Under the pieces are notes generated by a model that made no database searches, had not been told where the DNA came from, and saw nothing but the letters and a program-made list of their open reading frames with translations. The translations under genes and the position numbers were made by a program. From assembly GCF_002910905.1 (NCBI RefSeq), contig NZ_NEUE01000177.1, forward strand, positions 1 through 61,064: DNA of 61,064 nucleotides, written 5' to 3'. Origin of the DNA: Streptomyces sp. SM11. GTDB taxonomy: Bacteria > Actinomycetota > Actinomycetes > Streptomycetales > Streptomycetaceae. Shown here in pieces: positions 1 to 10,931 of this stretch. The first letter of the stretch is position 1. Each line of letters starts with the position of its first letter.

Positions 1-1512
1 GGACGGCGGCGGACAGCGCGCCGGGCACTCCGGCGAGCCGCTCGCCGACGATGATCAGGGAGTGCTCGGCGCGGAGCGCCTCGGCGGCGGCCGCCCCTTC
101 CGCCTCCAGGCCGACGCCGCCCGCGAGCGCGTCCAGCCACTCGGTCTCGGTGCCGGGGGCGGCGGGCAGCAGGGTGCCGCCCGCCTTCACCAGGCCCCGG
201 GTGGCGTGCGAGGCGAGCGCGAAGGTCCGCTGGCCGCTCTTGCGGTGGGCCTTGCGCAGCCGCAGGAAGACGCCGGGCGCCTCCTCCTCGGACTCGAACC
301 CGACGAGCAGGACCGCGGGGGCCTTCTCCAGCGCGGTGTACGTGACCCCCTCGCCGTCCAGGTCCCGGCCGCGTCCGGCGACCCGGGCGGCCAGGAAGTC
401 GGCCTCCTCGGCGCTGTGGACCCGGGAGCGGAAGTCGATGTCGTTGGTGTCGAGGGCGACCCGGGCGAACTTGCTGTACGCGTAGGCGTCCTCGACGGTC
501 AGCCGGCCGCCGGTCAGGACACCGGTACGGCCGCGGGCTGCGAGGAGACCGGCCGCCGCGGCCGCCAGTGCCTCGGGCCAGCTCGCCGGTTCCAGGACGC
601 CTTCGGCGTTGCGGACCAGCGGGGTGGTGAGCCGGTCGCGCTGCTGGGCGTAACGGAAGCCGAACCGCCCCTTGTCGCAGAGCCACTCCTCGTTGACCTC
701 GGGCTCGTTGGCCGCGAGGCGTCGCATGACCTTGCCGCGCCGGTGGTCGGTCCGGGTCGAGCAGCCGCCCGCGCACTGCTCGCACACCGAGGGGGTGGAG
801 ACCAGGTCGAAGGGGCGGGAGCGGAACCGGTACGCCGCCGAGGTCAGCGCGCCGACCGGGCAGATCTGGATGGTGTTGCCGGAGAAGTACGACTCGAAGG
901 GGTCGCCCTCGCCGGTGCCGACCTGCTGGAGCGCGCCGCGCTCGATCAGCTCGATCATCGGGTCGCCCGCCACCTGGTTGGAGAACCGGGTGCAGCGCGC
1001 GCAGAGCACGCACCGCTCGCGGTCCAGCAGCACCTGGGTGGAGATCGGGACGGGCTTCTCGAAGGTCCGCTTCTTGCCGTCGAAGCGGGAGTCGGCGCCG
1101 CCGTGCGACATCGCCTGGTTCTGGAGGGGGCATTCGCCGCCCTTGTCGCAGACGGGGCAGTCCAGCGGATGGTTGATCAGCAGCAGCTCCATCACTCCCT
1201 TCTGCGCCTTCTCGGCGACAGGGGAGGTGATCTGCGACTTGACGACCATGCCGTCGGTGCAGGTGATGGTGCAGGAGGCCATCGGCTTGCGCTGGCCCTC
1301 GACCTCGACGATGCACTGGCGGCAGGCGCCCGCGGGGTCGAGGAGCGGGTGGTCGCAGAAGCGCGGGATCTCGATGCCGAGGAGTTCGGCGGCGCGGATG
1401 ACCAGAGTCCCCTTCGGGACGCTGATCTCGATGCCGTCGATGGTCAGCGTGACCAGGTCCTCGGGCGGGATCGCCGCCTCGCCGCCCCCGGAGGGCGCAC
1501 TCGTGGTGACTG

Positions 1513-1516
<4 letters not shown>
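1..1516 (-). CDS. nuoG: NADH-quinone oxidoreductase subunit NuoG (N-terminal 505 codons; cut by left edge)
   Basis: This is the iron-sulfur and molybdopterin-fold subunit of the peripheral arm of complex I, which carries electrons from NuoF towards quinone. The visible part has the plant-type [2Fe-2S] cysteines (C54, C65, C68, C82), the His/Cys set H116, C120, C123, C129, the [4Fe-4S] cysteines C169, C172, C175, C219, and an extra CxxCxxxC...C set (C245, C248, C252, C280) typical of N7-containing NuoG. The molybdopterin-oxidoreductase-like domain starts near residue 240 and runs off the window; family members are usually about 800 residues or more. The ATG overlaps the nuoF stop (ATGA), so it is translationally coupled in the nuo operon. 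Confidence 0.97.
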
Positions 1517-2891
<1,375 letters not shown>

Positions 2892-2892
<1 letters not shown>

Positions 2893-3749
2893 CACTCCCC
2901 CTCCTCGGCTGTGGGCCCGGCCGGGTGCTCCGGGTCGGAGGCCGAGGTCTTCTGTGGTGCGTCGTGCGAGCTGAGGTGTTCGGACGGCGAAGGGTCGTGC
3001 GGCTGCGTGTCCTGGGGCTGACCGGCGCGCGGGGAGACCACGCGCGCCTTCGGGAGCGCCTCGCCCTTGGCGAGCTTCAGCCCGACGAGGGAGGCGGCGC
3101 CCGCGCCGCCGGTCGCCTCGACGGCGCCGGGACGCTCGTCGGGGAAGCCGGCCAGGATCCGGGCGGTGTCCTTGTACGAGCAGATCGGCGCGCCCCGGGT
3201 CGGCTCGACGGTGCGGCCGGCGATCAGGTCGTCGACGAGCCGCGTGGCGCTCTGGGGCGTCTGGTTGTCGAAGAACTCCCAGTTGACCATCACGACGGGC
3301 GCGAAGTCGCAGGCGGCGTTGCACTCGATGTGTTCGAGGGTGACCTTGCCGTCGTCGGTGGTCTCGTTGTTGCCGACGCCGAGGTGTTCCTTGAGCGTGT
3401 CGAAGATGGCGTCGCCGCCCATGACCGCGCACAGGGTGTTGGTGCAGACGCCGACCTGGTAGTCGCCGCCGGCCCTGCGCCGGTACATGGAGTAGAAGGT
3501 CGCGACGGCGGTGACCTCGGCGGTGGTGAGGTCGAGCGTCTCGGCGCAGAAGGCCATGCCCGTACGGGAGACGTATCCCTCCTCGGACTGCACGAGGTGC
3601 AGCAGCGGCAGGAGGGCGGAGCGGCTGCCGGGGTAGCGGGCGAGCACCTCCTTCGCGTCCGCGTCGAGCCGGGCGCGCACCTCGGCCGGGTAGGGGGTGG
3701 CGGGGAGCTGCGGCATCCCCAGACTGACGTCTTGGCGTGATGTGGTCAC
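2892..3749 (-). CDS. nuoE: NADH-quinone oxidoreductase subunit NuoE
   Basis: This is the 24-kDa-type thioredoxin-fold subunit carrying the N1a [2Fe-2S] cluster. The cluster cysteines are visible as CTNTLC and CNAAC. The start is GTG 3749, which overlaps the nuoD stop (GTGA). The 285-residue product has a proline- and acid-rich C-terminal tail of roughly 90 residues after the cluster domain. Such tails are seen in actinobacterial NuoE, and their role is not evident from sequence. It sits within the nuoA-G operon. Confidence 0.95.
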
Positions 3750-5122
3750 CGGTCGACGCCTCCCATCACGGGGTCGATGGACGCGACGGCGACGATGACG
3801 TCGGCGACCTGGCCGCCTTCGCACATCGCCGCCATGGCCTGCAGGTTGGTGAAGGACGGGTCGCGGAAGTGGACCCGGTAGGGGCGGGTGCCGCCGTCGG
3901 AGACGACGTGCACGCCGAGTTCGCCCTTGGGGGACTCGACGGCGGTGTACGTCTGTCCGGCGGGGACCCGGAAGCCCTCGGTCACCAGCTTGAAGTGGTG
4001 GATCAGGGCTTCCATGGAGGTGCCCATGATGTTCCTGATGTGGTCGAGGGAGTTGCCGAGTCCGTCGGGGCCCAGGGCGAGCTGGGCGGGCCAGGCGATC
4101 TTCTTGTCGGCGACCATGACCGGCCCCGGCTCCAGGCGGTCGATGCACTGCTCGATGATGCGCAGGGACTGGCGCATCTCCTCCAGGCGGATGAGGAAGC
4201 GTCCGTAGGAGTCGCAGGTGTCGGTGGTCGGGACGTCGAAGTCGTAGGTCTCGTAGCCGCAGTACGGGTCGCTCTTGCGGAGGTCGTGCGGGAGTCCGGC
4301 GGAGCGCAGCACCGGGCCGGTGGCGCCGAGCGCCATGCAGCCGGTGAGGTCGAGGTAGCCGACGTCCTTCATGCGGGCCTTGAAGATGGGGTTGCCGGTG
4401 GCGAGCTTGTCGTACTCCGGCAGGTTCTTCTTCATGGTCTTGATGAACTCGCGCAGCTGGTCGACCGCGCCCGGGGGCAGGTCCTGGGCGAGGCCGCCGG
4501 GGCGGACGAACGCGTGGTTCATCCGGAGTCCGGTGAAGAGCTCGAAGAGGTCGAGAACCAGTTCACGATCGCGGAAGCCGTAGATCATGATCGTGGTCGC
4601 GCCGAGCTCCATGCCGCCGGTGGCGATGCACACCAGGTGCGAGGCGAGCCGGTTGAGCTCCATCAGCAGCACGCGCAGGACGGTGGCCCGGTCGGGGATC
4701 TGGTCCTCGATGCCGAGAAGCTTCTCGACGCCCAGGCAGTACGCCGTCTCGTTGAAGAACGGTGTCAGGTAGTCCATCCGCGTGACGAAGGTGGTGCCCT
4801 GCGTCCAGTTGCGGAATTCGAGGTTCTTCTCGATGCCGGTGTGGAGGTAGCCGATGCCGCAGCGGGCCTCGGTGACGGTCTCGCCGTCGATCTCCAGGAT
4901 GAGGCGCAGCACGCCGTGCGTGGACGGGTGCTGGGGGCCCATGTTGACGATGATGCGCTCGTCGTCGGACTTCACCGCGGATTCGACGACCTCGTCCCAG
5001 TCGCCGCCGGTGACTGTATATACCGTCCCCTCGGTCGTGGCACGGGGATCCGCAAGGGGTGTCCCGGAGGGACTCGATGAGGGGCGGTGGCCGGGCGACG
5101 GGTGGGAGTGGGGAGTGGTCAT
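3746..5122 (-). CDS. nuoD: NADH-quinone oxidoreductase subunit NuoD
   Basis: This is the 49-kDa subunit, which together with NuoB forms the quinone-binding site of complex I. The 458-residue protein carries the family hallmark [15 protein letters not shown] and ends in DPVMGGVDR, as expected of this family. A Pro/Ser/His-rich N-terminal extension of about 35 residues precedes the conserved core. ATG 5122 overlaps the nuoC stop (TGATG), and the stop overlaps the nuoE GTG. The extension could be shorter if a start inside it is used, but no better-placed ribosome-binding site is apparent. Confidence 0.96.
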   Translation of the reverse strand: MTTPHSHPSPGHRPSSSPSGTPLADPRATTEGTVYTVTGGDWDEVVESAVKSDDERIIVNMGPQHPSTHGVLRLILEIDGETVTEARCGIGYLHTGIEKNLEFRNWTQGTTFVTRMDYLTPFFNETAYCLGVEKLLGIEDQIPDRATVLRVLLMELNRLASHLVCIATGGMELGATTIMIYGFRDRELVLDLFELFTGLRMNHAFVRPGGLAQDLPPGAVDQLREFIKTMKKNLPEYDKLATGNPIFKARMKDVGYLDLTGCMALGATGPVLRSAGLPHDLRKSDPYCGYETYDFDVPTTDTCDSYGRFLIRLEEMRQSLRIIEQCIDRLEPGPVMVADKKIAWPAQLALGPDGLGNSLDHIRNIMGTSMEALIHHFKLVTEGFRVPAGQTYTAVESPKGELGVHVVSDGGTRPYRVHFRDPSFTNLQAMAAMCEGGQVADVIVAVASIDPVMGGVDR

Positions 5123-5853
5123 CAGGAGTACGACCTCCGCTGGTCAGGAGCCGGGATCTGGGCGCCCTTGTACTCGACGGCGATGCCGCCGAGCGGGTAG
5201 TCCTTGCGCTGCGGGAAGCCCTGCCAGTCGTCCGGCATCATGATCCGGGTCAGGGCCGGGTGCCCGTCGAAGACGATCCCGAAGAAGTCGTACGCCTCGC
5301 GCTCGTGCCAGTCGTTGGTCGGGTAGAGCTCGACGAGCGACGGGATGTGCGGGTCGCTGTCCGGTGCGGACACCTCCAGCCGGATCAGCCGGCCGTGGGT
5401 GAGGGAGCGCAGGTGGTAGACGGCGTGCAGCTCGCGGCCCTTGTCGCCCAGGAAGTGGACGCCGCTCACGCCCGTACAGAGCTCGAAGCGCAGGGCGGGG
5501 TCGTCGCGCAGGGTGCGGGCGACCTGGACCAGGTGCTCGCGGGCGATGTGGAAGGTCAGCTCGTCGCGGTCGACGACCGTCTTCTCGATGGCGTTCCCGG
5601 GAAGCAGGTCCTGTTCCTCCAGGGCCCCTTCGAGCTCGTCGGCCACCTCGTCGAACCAGCCGCCGTACGGCCGGGAGGCGGCTCCCGGCAGGGTGACGGT
5701 GCGGACGAGACCGCCGTAGCCGGAGGTGTCGCCGCCGTTGTTCGCGCCGAACATGCCCTTGCGGACGCGGATGACCTCGCCGCCGGTGTCGCGCGGGGCG
5801 GGTACGGCTTTGCCGTTGTGCTCGTCGCCGTTCGCGCCGGTGTTCTCGGTCAC
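5122..5853 (-). CDS. nuoC: NADH-quinone oxidoreductase subunit NuoC
   Basis: This is the 30-kDa subunit of the complex I peripheral arm. The start is GTG 5853, giving [15 protein letters not shown] and 243 residues, because this GTG overlaps the nuoB stop (GTGA) in the style of the rest of the operon. The longer open frame upstream is the nuoB shadow. Conserved segments include [19 protein letters not shown] and the RRIL-type region [13 protein letters not shown], with PLRKDYPLG-like QRKDYPLGG near the C-terminus. The N-terminal 50 residues are low-complexity. Confidence 0.95.
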   Translation of the reverse strand: MTENTGANGDEHNGKAVPAPRDTGGEVIRVRKGMFGANNGGDTSGYGGLVRTVTLPGAASRPYGGWFDEVADELEGALEEQDLLPGNAIEKTVVDRDELTFHIAREHLVQVARTLRDDPALRFELCTGVSGVHFLGDKGRELHAVYHLRSLTHGRLIRLEVSAPDSDPHIPSLVELYPTNDWHEREAYDFFGIVFDGHPALTRIMMPDDWQGFPQRKDYPLGGIAVEYKGAQIPAPDQRRSYS

Positions 5854-6404
5854 CGCAGCAGCCCCTTCATCTCGATCAGGGGCAGTGCCTTGAGGGCCGC
5901 TTCCTCCGCCTCTCGGGCGGCCTCCTCCGCGTTGACCCCGAGTTTGCCGTCCTGGATCTTCTGGTGGAGCTTGAGGATGGCGTCCAGCAACATCTCGGGG
6001 CGGGGCGGACAACCCGGCAAATAGATATCGACCGGGACAATATGATCAACACCCTGCACAATGGCGTAATTATTGAACATTCCGCCTGATGACGCGCAAA
6101 CCCCCATGGAAATGACCCACTTGGGATTCGGCATCTGGTCGTAGACCTGCCGCAGGACGGGCGCCATCTTCTGGCTCACCCGCCCCGCGACGATCATCAG
6201 GTCCGCCTGGCGCGGCGATCCGCGGAAGACCTCCATCCCGAACCGGGCCAGGTCGTAGCGGCCCGCGCCGGTCGTCATCATCTCGATGGCGCAGCAGGCC
6301 AGTCCGAACGTGGCCGGGAAGACGGAGGACTTCCGCACCCAGCCCGCGGCCTGCTCGACCGTGGTCAGAACGAAGCCGCTCGGCAGTTTTTCTTCGAGTC
6401 CCAT
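5850..6404 (-). CDS. nuoB: NADH-quinone oxidoreductase subunit NuoB
   Basis: This is the PSST-type subunit that binds cluster N2, the last electron carrier before quinone. The 184-residue protein shows the N2 cysteines in [21 protein letters not shown] and [10 protein letters not shown]. It begins with ATG 6404, 18 bases after the nuoA stop, and ends overlapping the nuoC GTG. The C-terminal 25 residues are Glu/Ala-rich. Confidence 0.97.
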   Translation of the reverse strand: MGLEEKLPSGFVLTTVEQAAGWVRKSSVFPATFGLACCAIEMMTTGAGRYDLARFGMEVFRGSPRQADLMIVAGRVSQKMAPVLRQVYDQMPNPKWVISMGVCASSGGMFNNYAIVQGVDHIVPVDIYLPGCPPRPEMLLDAILKLHQKIQDGKLGVNAEEAAREAEEAALKALPLIEMKGLLR

Positions 6405-6422
6405 GGTGTGCCCCTCAGCCCC

Positions 6423-6782
6423 TCAGTCCCATTCCAGGCCGCCGCGACGCCACACATACGCGTAGGCGACGAAGACGGTGAGCACGAAGAGCAGCATCTC
6501 CACGAGCCCGAAGATCCCCAGGGCGTCGAAGGAGACCGCCCAGGGATAGAGGAAGACGATCTCGATGTCGAAGACGATGAAAAGCATCGCCGTCAGGTAG
6601 TACTTGATGGGAAAGCGGCCGCCTCCGACCGGAGTCGGGGTGGGTTCGATACCGCACTCGTACGCTTCGAGCTTTGCCCGGTTGTAGCGCTTGGGGCCGA
6701 TAAGCGTGGCCATGACCACGGAGAAGATCGCAAACCCTGCCCCGAGGGCGCCGAGCACGAGGATGGGCGCGTAGGCATTCAC
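6423..6782 (-). CDS. nuoA: NADH-quinone oxidoreductase subunit NuoA
   Basis: This is a small membrane subunit of complex I with three transmembrane helices: about 4-24, 60-80 and 88-108 of 119 residues. The conserved loop LEAYECGIEPTP and the acidic helix FIVFDIEIVFLYP are present. The GTG at 6782 is chosen because AAGGAG lies eight bases upstream and the product then has the usual family length. An in-frame ATG further upstream would run through the promoter and Rex operator. It is the first gene of the operon. Confidence 0.96.
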   Translation of the reverse strand: MNAYAPILVLGALGAGFAIFSVVMATLIGPKRYNRAKLEAYECGIEPTPTPVGGGRFPIKYYLTAMLFIVFDIEIVFLYPWAVSFDALGIFGLVEMLLFVLTVFVAYAYVWRRGGLEWD

Positions 6783-6862
6783 GCTCCTCGCTCCTTCCAG
6801 TCGTCCTTGACCTTTGGACCGCATCGGGCGACCGGCTCGCCACCTCACCAAGATCGTGCACA

Positions 6863-6878
6863 TGTGAGGCAGTTCACA
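6863..6878. promoter_or_regulatory. Rex operator (ROP) of the nuo operon
   Basis: TGTGAGGCAGTTCACA matches the Streptomyces Rex consensus TGTGAAC-N3-TTCACA at all fixed positions except AC, which reads GG. It lies 80-96 bases upstream of the nuoA GTG. Rex is a NADH/NAD+ sensor known to repress nuo in Streptomyces coelicolor, so the placement fits. Binding here is inferred from sequence only. Confidence 0.8.
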
Positions 6879-7340
6879 AGCCCGACTGCCCCGCATCCTA
6901 TGCCCGGTCCCCTGTGATCTGCGACACGGGGTACGACAACGGCTTTGTGATCTCCACCACCTGACGAAGGATCATGAAGTCGTATGAGCGGTGACCTTCA
7001 CACGCGAAGCGGCCGAGTGATCACGAGACGTGACATTCGACGGTGTTACCGCTGGTCAAAGACGTGCGGCGCTATCAATCGACGGCCTGTACAAGCAAAT
7101 TGGCGATGGACCGCACGAGCGTGATAAAGGCTCCGGTCGACCTCGACGCTCACCCGGACGAGGGGCGGCGGGGGGCGATGGGGACGTGTGCACGCATTCA
7201 CGAACTTCCGGATCGAGCACCCGGAGACTCCCCGGACTCCGGCCCGAGCCGCACCCTCCGCCGCACCGGAGGCAACCCGCCCGCGCGACTCGGCGCGCGA
7301 GCGGAGTCGAGCGGACGGGATACCTCCGGCGACGGGGCGA

Positions 7341-7376
7341 CCGCGGTTGACCGCGGTTGACCGCGGTTGACCGCGG
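7341..7376. repeat. 10-bp tandem repeat, 3.6 copies
   Basis: The unit CCGCGGTTGA occurs three times in exact register (7341, 7351, 7361), followed by CCGCGG. The embedded CCGCGG makes each copy partly palindromic. It lies between the divergent nuo and NlpC/P60 promoters; no function is known to me. Confidence 0.9.
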
Positions 7377-7681
7377 GCGCCCACGCGGATCGCGGCCGCG
7401 AGGGTTGCCCGTCCCAGCGGACTCACACTGTGACCTGCGCCACTCCGCTCCACACCCCGGAAAGCCGGGCTTGGCCATCAGTGTGAACGGATGGTAAGTG
7501 ACGGGCAATTCGGGCGTATTACCGAAAGGCAGTGATCACGGGCCTGATGGCGGTCGCCCGATTTGCCCGTTACGGCGTCAATAAAGGCGCCCAGAAAGCG
7601 GATTCACAGATTCCGAACGTAACTGTGTCGCAACACACGTTTCTTGATGGGACCCCTACCGCCCTGATAGCGCTAGTACCC

Positions 7682-8536
7682 ATGTCCCACACCGCTCACA
7701 TACCCAGCCACCGGAAGCCCCGCCAGAGCGCCTCGAAGTCGGCACTGCGAGCCGGAGTTGCCGGTGGCGTCCTCAGCACCATCGCGGTCGCGGGTGCCGC
7801 CGGTCCGGCCCAGGCCGAGCCGGTGACCCAGACGATCGAGATGCCCACGATCACGTCCGGCTTCTCCACCGCTGTGGCCGCCTCCGCTCAGGCCACCCAG
7901 CAGGTCGCCCTCGACCTGGAGACGCAGGCCGCGGAGGACGCCGCGGCCGAGAAGGCCGCGAAGACGGCCAAGAAGGCCCACGCCGAGGCCGTCCGCAAGG
8001 CCGAGGCCAAGAAGAAGGCCGAGGCCGCCGCGAAGGCCAAGGCGGAGGCCGAGGCCAAGGCCCAGGCGGAGGAGCGCGCCGAGCGCGCCTCCCGGACCAC
8101 CGAGCGCACGACGCTCAGCGCCTCCTCCAACTCCTCGGGCAGCTCCGCCTCCGCCCCCTCTTCCTCCTCCTCGAACGTGAGCGGTTCCGCCGCCTCCATC
8201 GTGGCGTTCGCCAAGGCCCAGGTCGGCGACGCGTACGTCTCCGGCGGCACCGGCCCCAACGCGTGGGACTGCTCCGGCCTGGTCCAGGCCGCGTACCGCA
8301 CGGCAGGCATCGACCTGCCGCGCGTCTCGCAGTCCCAGTCGACCGCCGGCACCCAGGTCTCCCTCAACAACCTCCAGCCCGGCGACATCCTCTACTGGGG
8401 TAACGCGGGCAGCGCCTACCACGTCGCGATCTACGTCGGCGGCGGCCAGTTCGTCGGTGCGCAGAACTCCAGCACCGGCACGGTGCAGCGCTCCATGGAC
8501 TACGACCGGCCGACCGGCGCGGTCCGCGTTCTCTGA
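7682..8536 (+). CDS. secreted NlpC/P60 peptidoglycan hydrolase with coiled-coil linker
   Basis: This is a predicted D,L-endopeptidase cleaving peptidoglycan stem peptides outside the cell. From ATG 7682 the 284-residue product has an N-terminal signal region (hydrophobic stretch about 22-42, ending GPAQAEP). An Ala/Lys/Glu-rich coiled coil (about 80-150) and a Ser-rich linker follow. The C-terminal NlpC/P60 domain has the catalytic Cys in WDCSGLVQAAY and the His in YHVAIYVGGG. The start is chosen where the signal peptide begins; no strong ribosome-binding site is seen, so a leaderless or atypical start is possible. The upstream 150 bases stay open in frame but do not look coding. Confidence 0.9.
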   Translation: MSHTAHIPSHRKPRQSASKSALRAGVAGGVLSTIAVAGAAGPAQAEPVTQTIEMPTITSGFSTAVAASAQATQQVALDLETQAAEDAAAEKAAKTAKKAHAEAVRKAEAKKKAEAAAKAKAEAEAKAQAEERAERASRTTERTTLSASSNSSGSSASAPSSSSSNVSGSAASIVAFAKAQVGDAYVSGGTGPNAWDCSGLVQAAYRTAGIDLPRVSQSQSTAGTQVSLNNLQPGDILYWGNAGSAYHVAIYVGGGQFVGAQNSSTGTVQRSMDYDRPTGAVRVL

Positions 8537-8537
8537 T

Positions 8538-9746
8538 TCACAAGCGCCCGCGGGCGCTCCGGTGCACGGCTGAGGGCCGCCGCTCCCCCGCTCGGGGGCG
8601 GCGGCCCTTCGCCGTCGTCGCGGCGACCAGCGACGCCAGGATCATCAGCAGGGCGCTCACCCAGACCGGCGCCCGGTAGCCGAGCCCACCGTCCAACGCC
8701 AGGCCGCCCGCCCACGGGCCCACCGCCGCCCCCAGGTTGAACGCGGTCGTCGAGAAGGCTCCGGCCAGCGTCGGGGCCCCGGGGGCGAGGCCCAGGACCC
8801 GGGTGATCAGGGCGGTGCCCGTACCGAAGGCGAGCATGCCGAGGAGCGGGATCAGGGCCAGGGCGAGCACCGGGCTCCCCGCCGTCAGGGCGAGCGCGGC
8901 CCAGCCGAGGGCGAGAGCCGTCATGCCCGTGGCGACGAGGGCGGCCGGGCGGGCGTCGGCGAACCGGCCCGCCACCGTGACCCCGGCGAACGAGCCCGCC
9001 CCGAAGAGCGCCAGGGACACCGGCACCCACCCCGCGCCCAGGCCCGTCTCCCGGGTGAGGAGCGGCTCCAGGTAGGAGAACGTGCAGAAGGTCGCCCCCT
9101 GCACCAGAGCCATCGTGAGCAGGGTCGGCCGCAGCCGGGGGCCGGTCAGCGCCCGCAGTTCGTCCCGTACGGGTACGGGAGCGGTGCCCACGTCCGTGCC
9201 CCGGCCGCCCGGAATGGAGCGCAGGACGGCGAGGACGGCGGGCAGCGAGACGATCGCGACCGCCCAGAAGGCCGACCGCCACCCCCAGCGCTCCCCCAGC
9301 ACCGCGCCGGCCGGCACGCCCACCACACAGGCGATCGTCACTCCGCCGACCACCACGGCGGTGGCCCGGCCCTTCAGCCGGTCGGGGACCATCGCGACGG
9401 CCGTCGTCAGAGCCACCGCCCAGAAGCCCGCGTTGGCGAGGGCTCCGACGAAACGGGTCGCGAGGAGCACGCCGTAGCTCGGAGTGAGAGCGCCGACGAC
9501 GTGGACGGCGACGAACACGGCGAGGAAGAGGAGCAGGGCACGGCGGCGGGGCCAGGTGCGGCTGGAGAGCGCCATGAGGGGTGCGCCGACGACCATCCCG
9601 ACGGCGAAGGCGGAGGTGAGGAGACCGGCGGCGGAGAGGGAGACGTCGAGGTCGGCGGCGATGCCCGAGAGAAGCCCGGACAGCATGAACTCGGAGGTGC
9701 CCTGGGCGAAGACCGCGAGTCCGAGGACGTGGACGGCGAGTGGCAT
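8538..9746 (-). CDS. MFS efflux transporter of the Cml/CmrA chloramphenicol-exporter type
   Basis: This is a 402-residue DHA1-type major facilitator with 12 predicted helices. Characteristic segments are FAQGTSEFMLSGLL in helix 1, ALANAGFWAVALTTA in the fourth to fifth helices and FGAGSFAGVTVAGR in the second half. They closely recall the Streptomyces lividans chloramphenicol-resistance protein as I remember it. The likely role is proton-driven drug export; the actual substrate is not proved. The ATG has AAGGGG ten bases upstream. It converges with the NlpC/P60 gene, the stops being one base apart. Confidence 0.85.
   Translation of the reverse strand: MPLAVHVLGLAVFAQGTSEFMLSGLLSGIAADLDVSLSAAGLLTSAFAVGMVVGAPLMALSSRTWPRRRALLLFLAVFVAVHVVGALTPSYGVLLATRFVGALANAGFWAVALTTAVAMVPDRLKGRATAVVVGGVTIACVVGVPAGAVLGERWGWRSAFWAVAIVSLPAVLAVLRSIPGGRGTDVGTAPVPVRDELRALTGPRLRPTLLTMALVQGATFCTFSYLEPLLTRETGLGAGWVPVSLALFGAGSFAGVTVAGRFADARPAALVATGMTALALGWAALALTAGSPVLALALIPLLGMLAFGTGTALITRVLGLAPGAPTLAGAFSTTAFNLGAAVGPWAGGLALDGGLGYRAPVWVSALLMILASLVAATTAKGRRPRAGERRPSAVHRSARGRL
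8543..8608. terminator. bidirectional stem-loops at the convergent nlpC / MFS junction
   Basis: A 16-bp perfect palindrome AGCGCCCGCGGGCGCT (8543-8558) is followed by a long GC-rich hairpin at 8574-8606, with arms GGGCCGCCGC... and ...GCGGCGGCCC and one bulged base. Both lie just after the NlpC/P60 stop and inside the 3' end of the opposing MFS gene. They probably terminate the NlpC/P60 transcript. Confidence 0.65.
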
Positions 9747-10165
9747 GGGTGAGTAGCCCCTTGGACGGAACCGTCGGATGGACAGACAGGCCGGAATGCG
9801 GGGATACGGGCCGCGTGGACGCCCGCCGGAGGTCCGGCGGGGCGGCGCGAAGAAGTGCCCGGCGGTGATCTGCCGGTGGCACGAACCCCGCGTACGGCGG
9901 TGCTTCAGCGCGTACGCGAGGGGGAAACGGCCCGTGCCCGCGGTGATCCGGCGGGCGTGGAACCGTACGGGAGGTGGCCGGTGACCCGAGGGGTCAGTCG
10001 ACGACGCTCAGCACGAACACGGCCACCGGCGCACCGGTGGCCGGAGTCTGTCGGACTCGGGGCAGGCCATGGGAAGGGAGCCTACCGGCCGGGCGGCGGA
10101 GCCTCCAGGGGTTTTCCCGGCGGGAGGGCTGGAGGAACCGGTGAGCCGGAGGGCCGTCGTCCGGA
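9747..10165. other. intergenic region upstream of the MFS exporter
   Basis: It lies between the exporter and the small gene at 10166, both on the minus strand. The one clear structure is a 9-bp-arm palindrome at 9822-9841 (CCCGCCGGA / TCCGGCGGG, two-base loop) about 75 bases upstream of the exporter ATG. It may be an operator or leader hairpin. No gene is recognised. Confidence 0.5.
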
Positions 10166-10342
10166 TCAGCGGCGACGGGGGCGGCGGTTCGTCCGCTCCG
10201 GCTCCTTGGCCGAGCTGGTGGGCGCGGGCGGCGCGTCGTACGGGGCGTCGAAGTCCTCGTCGTCGTCCGTCGCGGTCGGGTCCACGGCGAAGCGGGGCTC
10301 CAGGAAGAGGCCGTGGTGCTGGGGCAGGGAGGCGGTGGTCAT
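10166..10342 (-). CDS. small hypothetical protein, acidic centre with basic tail
   Basis: This 58-residue product is not recognised. The ATG at 10342 has AAGGA nine bases upstream, which favours it over the longer in-frame start. After a short hydrophobic-aromatic N-terminus (LPQHHGLFLEPRF) it has an acidic core (DDDEDFDAPYD), a Pro/Ala segment and a strongly basic C-terminus (RTNRRPRRR). There is no signal peptide or membrane segment. It could be a small regulatory or nucleic-acid-binding protein. A peptide precursor is possible, but no maturation enzyme gene is adjacent. Confidence 0.55.
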   Translation of the reverse strand: MTTASLPQHHGLFLEPRFAVDPTATDDDEDFDAPYDAPPAPTSSAKEPERTNRRPRRR

Positions 10343-10931
10343 GGCTGTCTGTCCTTGGGGTCGAGCAGCGCTGTATCGGCTTGGTCCGTACCCCGCTGGC
10401 CTGCGTGCGATGTGAGCGTGCGTCAAGAAAGTGGTGCGCACCGCGTGCCGCCGCTAGGGGCGGGGCGGGCACCGGCCGGTCCGGACTGCCGACGACCGGG
10501 GGGCGCGCAAATCATCGCACACGATCACCCGCGGGGCTGAGGATTAGGGGGTGCCCGGCGGATCGGGGGGCGCCAGGGGACGACGCGGATGTACGTGGTC
10601 GGCCGCCGGTCCTCGCCCAGGACGTGGAACGCCGGGCCCGGCGGGCGGCCCCGGTCCGTCGGCCGGCCCCGGTCCGTCGGGCGGCCCCGGTCCGTCGGGC
10701 GGGGCTGGGCCCGCCCCGGCAGGAGTGGTGCGAGCCCTCCTGCGGCAACCGGGCCCCGGCGGCCCGCCGCTACGAGCGCACGCGCGGGGCGGGAACGGGC
10801 GGGGAGACCGGCGCCGTCTGTCGGCGGGCGGAGGCCAGGCGCCGCCATTGGCCCAGACACACAGCCCTCAAGTGGCCTACAGCCAGGGCCAATCACCCGC
10901 CTAGATTCGGAACCGGCGCAGGTGGCTGCCC
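10343..10931. other. intergenic region with 18-bp repeats
   Basis: This 589-base stretch lies between divergent genes (the small protein and an MFS gene). It contains three tandem 18-bp repeats (10645-10698) and is otherwise GC-rich without a convincing gene. A minus-strand frame through the repeats encodes a PTDRGR repeat protein, but it has no ribosome-binding site and biased composition, so it is not called. Confidence 0.5.
10645..10698. repeat. 18-bp tandem repeat, three copies
   Basis: The unit GCGGCCCCGGTCCGTCGG is present at 10645, 10663 and 10681, with one base change in the middle copy. It is non-coding as far as I can see and lies upstream of the MFS gene at 10932. Confidence 0.9.

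Larger units (their letters stand above)
6783..7681. other. Long intergenic region between nuoA and the NlpC/P60 gene
   Basis: About 900 bases lack a convincing gene. It holds the nuo leader and Rex operator at the left and a 10-bp tandem repeat at 7341-7376. The less GC-rich segment 7500-7680 presumably carries the promoter and leader of the NlpC/P60 gene. Several short open frames exist on both strands but none has a good ribosome-binding site or family resemblance. Confidence 0.6.

Noticed and set aside
7500..7681. Possible c-di-AMP (ydaO-type) riboswitch before the NlpC/P60 gene
   Set aside because: Such riboswitches precede some Streptomyces cell-wall hydrolase genes, but I could not recognise the conserved core or stems here. 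A covariance-model search would decide.
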